This document shows, piece after piece, positions 6,242 through 6,855 of a stretch of 6,855 bases of DNA. The position numbers were made by a program, and so were the translations under genes. How positions within the stretch are numbered: the stretch's first letter is position 1; the number at the start of each line of letters is the position of its first letter. The DNA comes from Candidatus Woesearchaeota archaeon (GTDB taxonomy: Archaea; Nanobdellota; Nanobdellia; Woesearchaeales; GW2011-AR9). The notes beneath the pieces were generated by a model. It made no database searches. It was not told the origin of the DNA and saw only the letters and a list, made by a program, of their open reading frames with translations. The DNA lies in the NCBI GenBank assembly GCA_016213985.1, contig JACRPJ010000045.1, positions 1-6,855 on the forward strand, in the 5' to 3' direction.

Positions 6242-6256
6242 AGAAAAGTTTATAAA
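6242..6256 (+). promoter_or_regulatory. BRE/TATA promoter of the HslV-like gene
   Basis: AGAAAAG followed by TTTATAAA (6249-6256) is a near-textbook archaeal BRE plus TATA box. Initiation about 25 bp downstream falls near 6278, giving a leader of about 12 nt that just includes the GGTGA ribosome-binding site. Confidence 0.75.
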
Positions 6257-6278
6257 CAAATGGTTCTACAATCCCAAT

Positions 6279-6283
6279 GGTGA
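6279..6283 (+). promoter_or_regulatory. Archaeal-type GGTGA Shine-Dalgarno
   Basis: GGTGA, complementary to the archaeal 16S rRNA 3' end, with 7-nt spacing to ATG 6291. It decides the start: the ATG at 6277 overlaps this motif and is followed by a stop after five codons. Confidence 0.65.
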
Positions 6284-6290
6284 CTCTAAA

Positions 6291-6855
6291 ATGACTGTTG
6301 TCAACATGCTTTCATTCGGTGATTCAGGAGCAGCTATTACTGATGAACAAGCCTCTAGTTACGTAAGAAAATTGAATGTTGCTAATAAATTAAGAGTGAT
6401 AAATAATTTTGTATTCGGTGGTTCTGGGATTATGGATTTTCTAGAAAAAACTTATGATCAACTCAGAACAGTTTTACCAGAGAAATGTGATTTTAATGAA
6501 CTATCAAAACATTTATCCAAATCAACCATTTCTTTTATTAATAACTACAAAGATTCTTGTATCCAAGCAAATTATAATATTTCCTTAAGCGAGTTTCAAG
6601 CAGGAAAGACAAAAGAAGGAAGTCCTCTCGATCTTGAATTCAAAAAACCAATAGCAGATTATTTTAACCAGTTAAACAAAGAAATAGTTTACCCGAACTC
6701 TATTCTTGTTGGTGGGATTAATGGAGAAAAATTTGAGATATATTATTTTTATTTTGGAAACTGCTCTTTTATCCGCTCGTCAACCCCTTATGCATCAATC
6801 GGCTCTGGCAGTGATGAGGCAGGGAGAATTCTATCTAGAAAAAAAAAAAAAAAAA
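6291..6855 (+). CDS. HslV/proteasome-beta-like Ntn hydrolase (peptidase family T1), C-terminus cut by window edge
   Basis: The frame from ATG 6291 is open for 188 codons to the end of the window. The N-terminus resembles HslV and proteasome beta subunits. Thr2 follows Met directly, so Met removal would expose a catalytic N-terminal Thr without a propeptide. Counting that Thr as 1, TDEQAS places Asp at 17, as in HslV GDGQAT, and NVANKLRVI places Lys at 32, one off the canonical 33. GGSGIMDFLEKTYDQL (43-58) matches the HslV GFAGGTADAFTL region, and ASIGSGSDEAGRIL (168-181) matches the HslV IGSGG-A-A-L segment. Such enzymes form barrel-shaped cytoplasmic proteases fed by an AAA+ unfoldase. Here GSG falls about 45 residues later than in HslV, so residues about 62-130 contain an extra region. 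No unfoldase gene is in the window. It has its own strong promoter and GGTGA site. The last residues (KKKKK) come from a 17-A run and may be unreliable. Confidence 0.75.
   Translation, partial: MTVVNMLSFGDSGAAITDEQASSYVRKLNVANKLRVINNFVFGGSGIMDFLEKTYDQLRTVLPEKCDFNELSKHLSKSTISFINNYKDSCIQANYNISLSEFQAGKTKEGSPLDLEFKKPIADYFNQLNKEIVYPNSILVGGINGEKFEIYYFYFGNCSFIRSSTPYASIGSGSDEAGRILSRKKKKK
6839..6855 (+). repeat. Poly-A run at the window end
   Basis: Seventeen consecutive A form the right edge, within the open frame of the HslV-like gene. This is either a true homopolymer that stopped the assembly, or an assembly or adapter artefact. The codons it forms should not be trusted. Confidence 0.9.

Noticed and set aside
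6277..6294. ATG at 6277 as start of the last gene
   Set aside because: It is in another frame and reaches TGA after five codons; it overlaps the GGTGA site serving ATG 6291.
1..6855. tRNA, rRNA or CRISPR array
   Set aside because: Gaps between genes are short; none shows tRNA-like arms or a CCA-proximal acceptor pattern, and there are no regularly spaced repeats. The two repeat units in the methyltransferase gene are adjacent palindromes, not a CRISPR array.

Overview
The window looks like the end of an archaeal contig, probably from a DPANN lineage of the Woesearchaeota/Pacearchaeota kind. Every gene with a clear promoter has an AT-rich TATA-like box about 25-30 bp before the expected transcript start. 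One gene carries a typical archaeal GGTGA ribosome-binding site. The seryl-tRNA synthetase has an archaeal-looking motif 3, and one membrane protein has features I associate from memory with DPANN archaea (UBA-like Gly-Trp helical motif, TGKAI after a membrane segment). No rRNA gene or database search backs this, so the taxon is an inference.

Layout. Positions 1-3024 hold two minus-strand genes that look like an operon: serS (1723-3024), then a PHP-domain family X DNA polymerase, polX (1-1689), whose last few residues lie beyond the left edge. A divergent promoter region (3025-3133) separates them from a plus-strand series. This series comprises an unrecognised 153-residue protein (3134-3595), whose frame stays open for 71 codons after its UGA (to 3811); a secreted-domain, two-pass membrane protein with a coiled coil (3913-5379); an MnmC-type tRNA-wobble methyltransferase (5423-6220); and the first 188 codons of an HslV/proteasome-beta-like Ntn hydrolase (6291-6855), cut off by the right edge inside a run of 17 A. 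Both edge-truncated genes are easy to miss because neither has a stop codon in the window.

Functionally this is mostly housekeeping: tRNA serylation, gap-filling DNA repair synthesis, wobble-uridine modification and cytoplasmic proteolysis, plus an envelope protein of unknown role. The plus-strand genes mostly have their own promoter signals, so they are probably separate units and not one pathway.

The most unusual structure is inside the methyltransferase gene. About 138 bp (5747-5884) made of two tandem, related palindromes is inserted in frame between what would otherwise be adjacent Tyr and Arg codons. It adds about 46 basic residues and is flanked by a TTAC direct repeat. The two palindromes share a 23-nt core in which one base pair of the hairpin is swapped (T-A to A-T). 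This looks like a small non-autonomous palindromic mobile element tolerated within a protein, comparable in principle to the Rickettsia palindromic elements.
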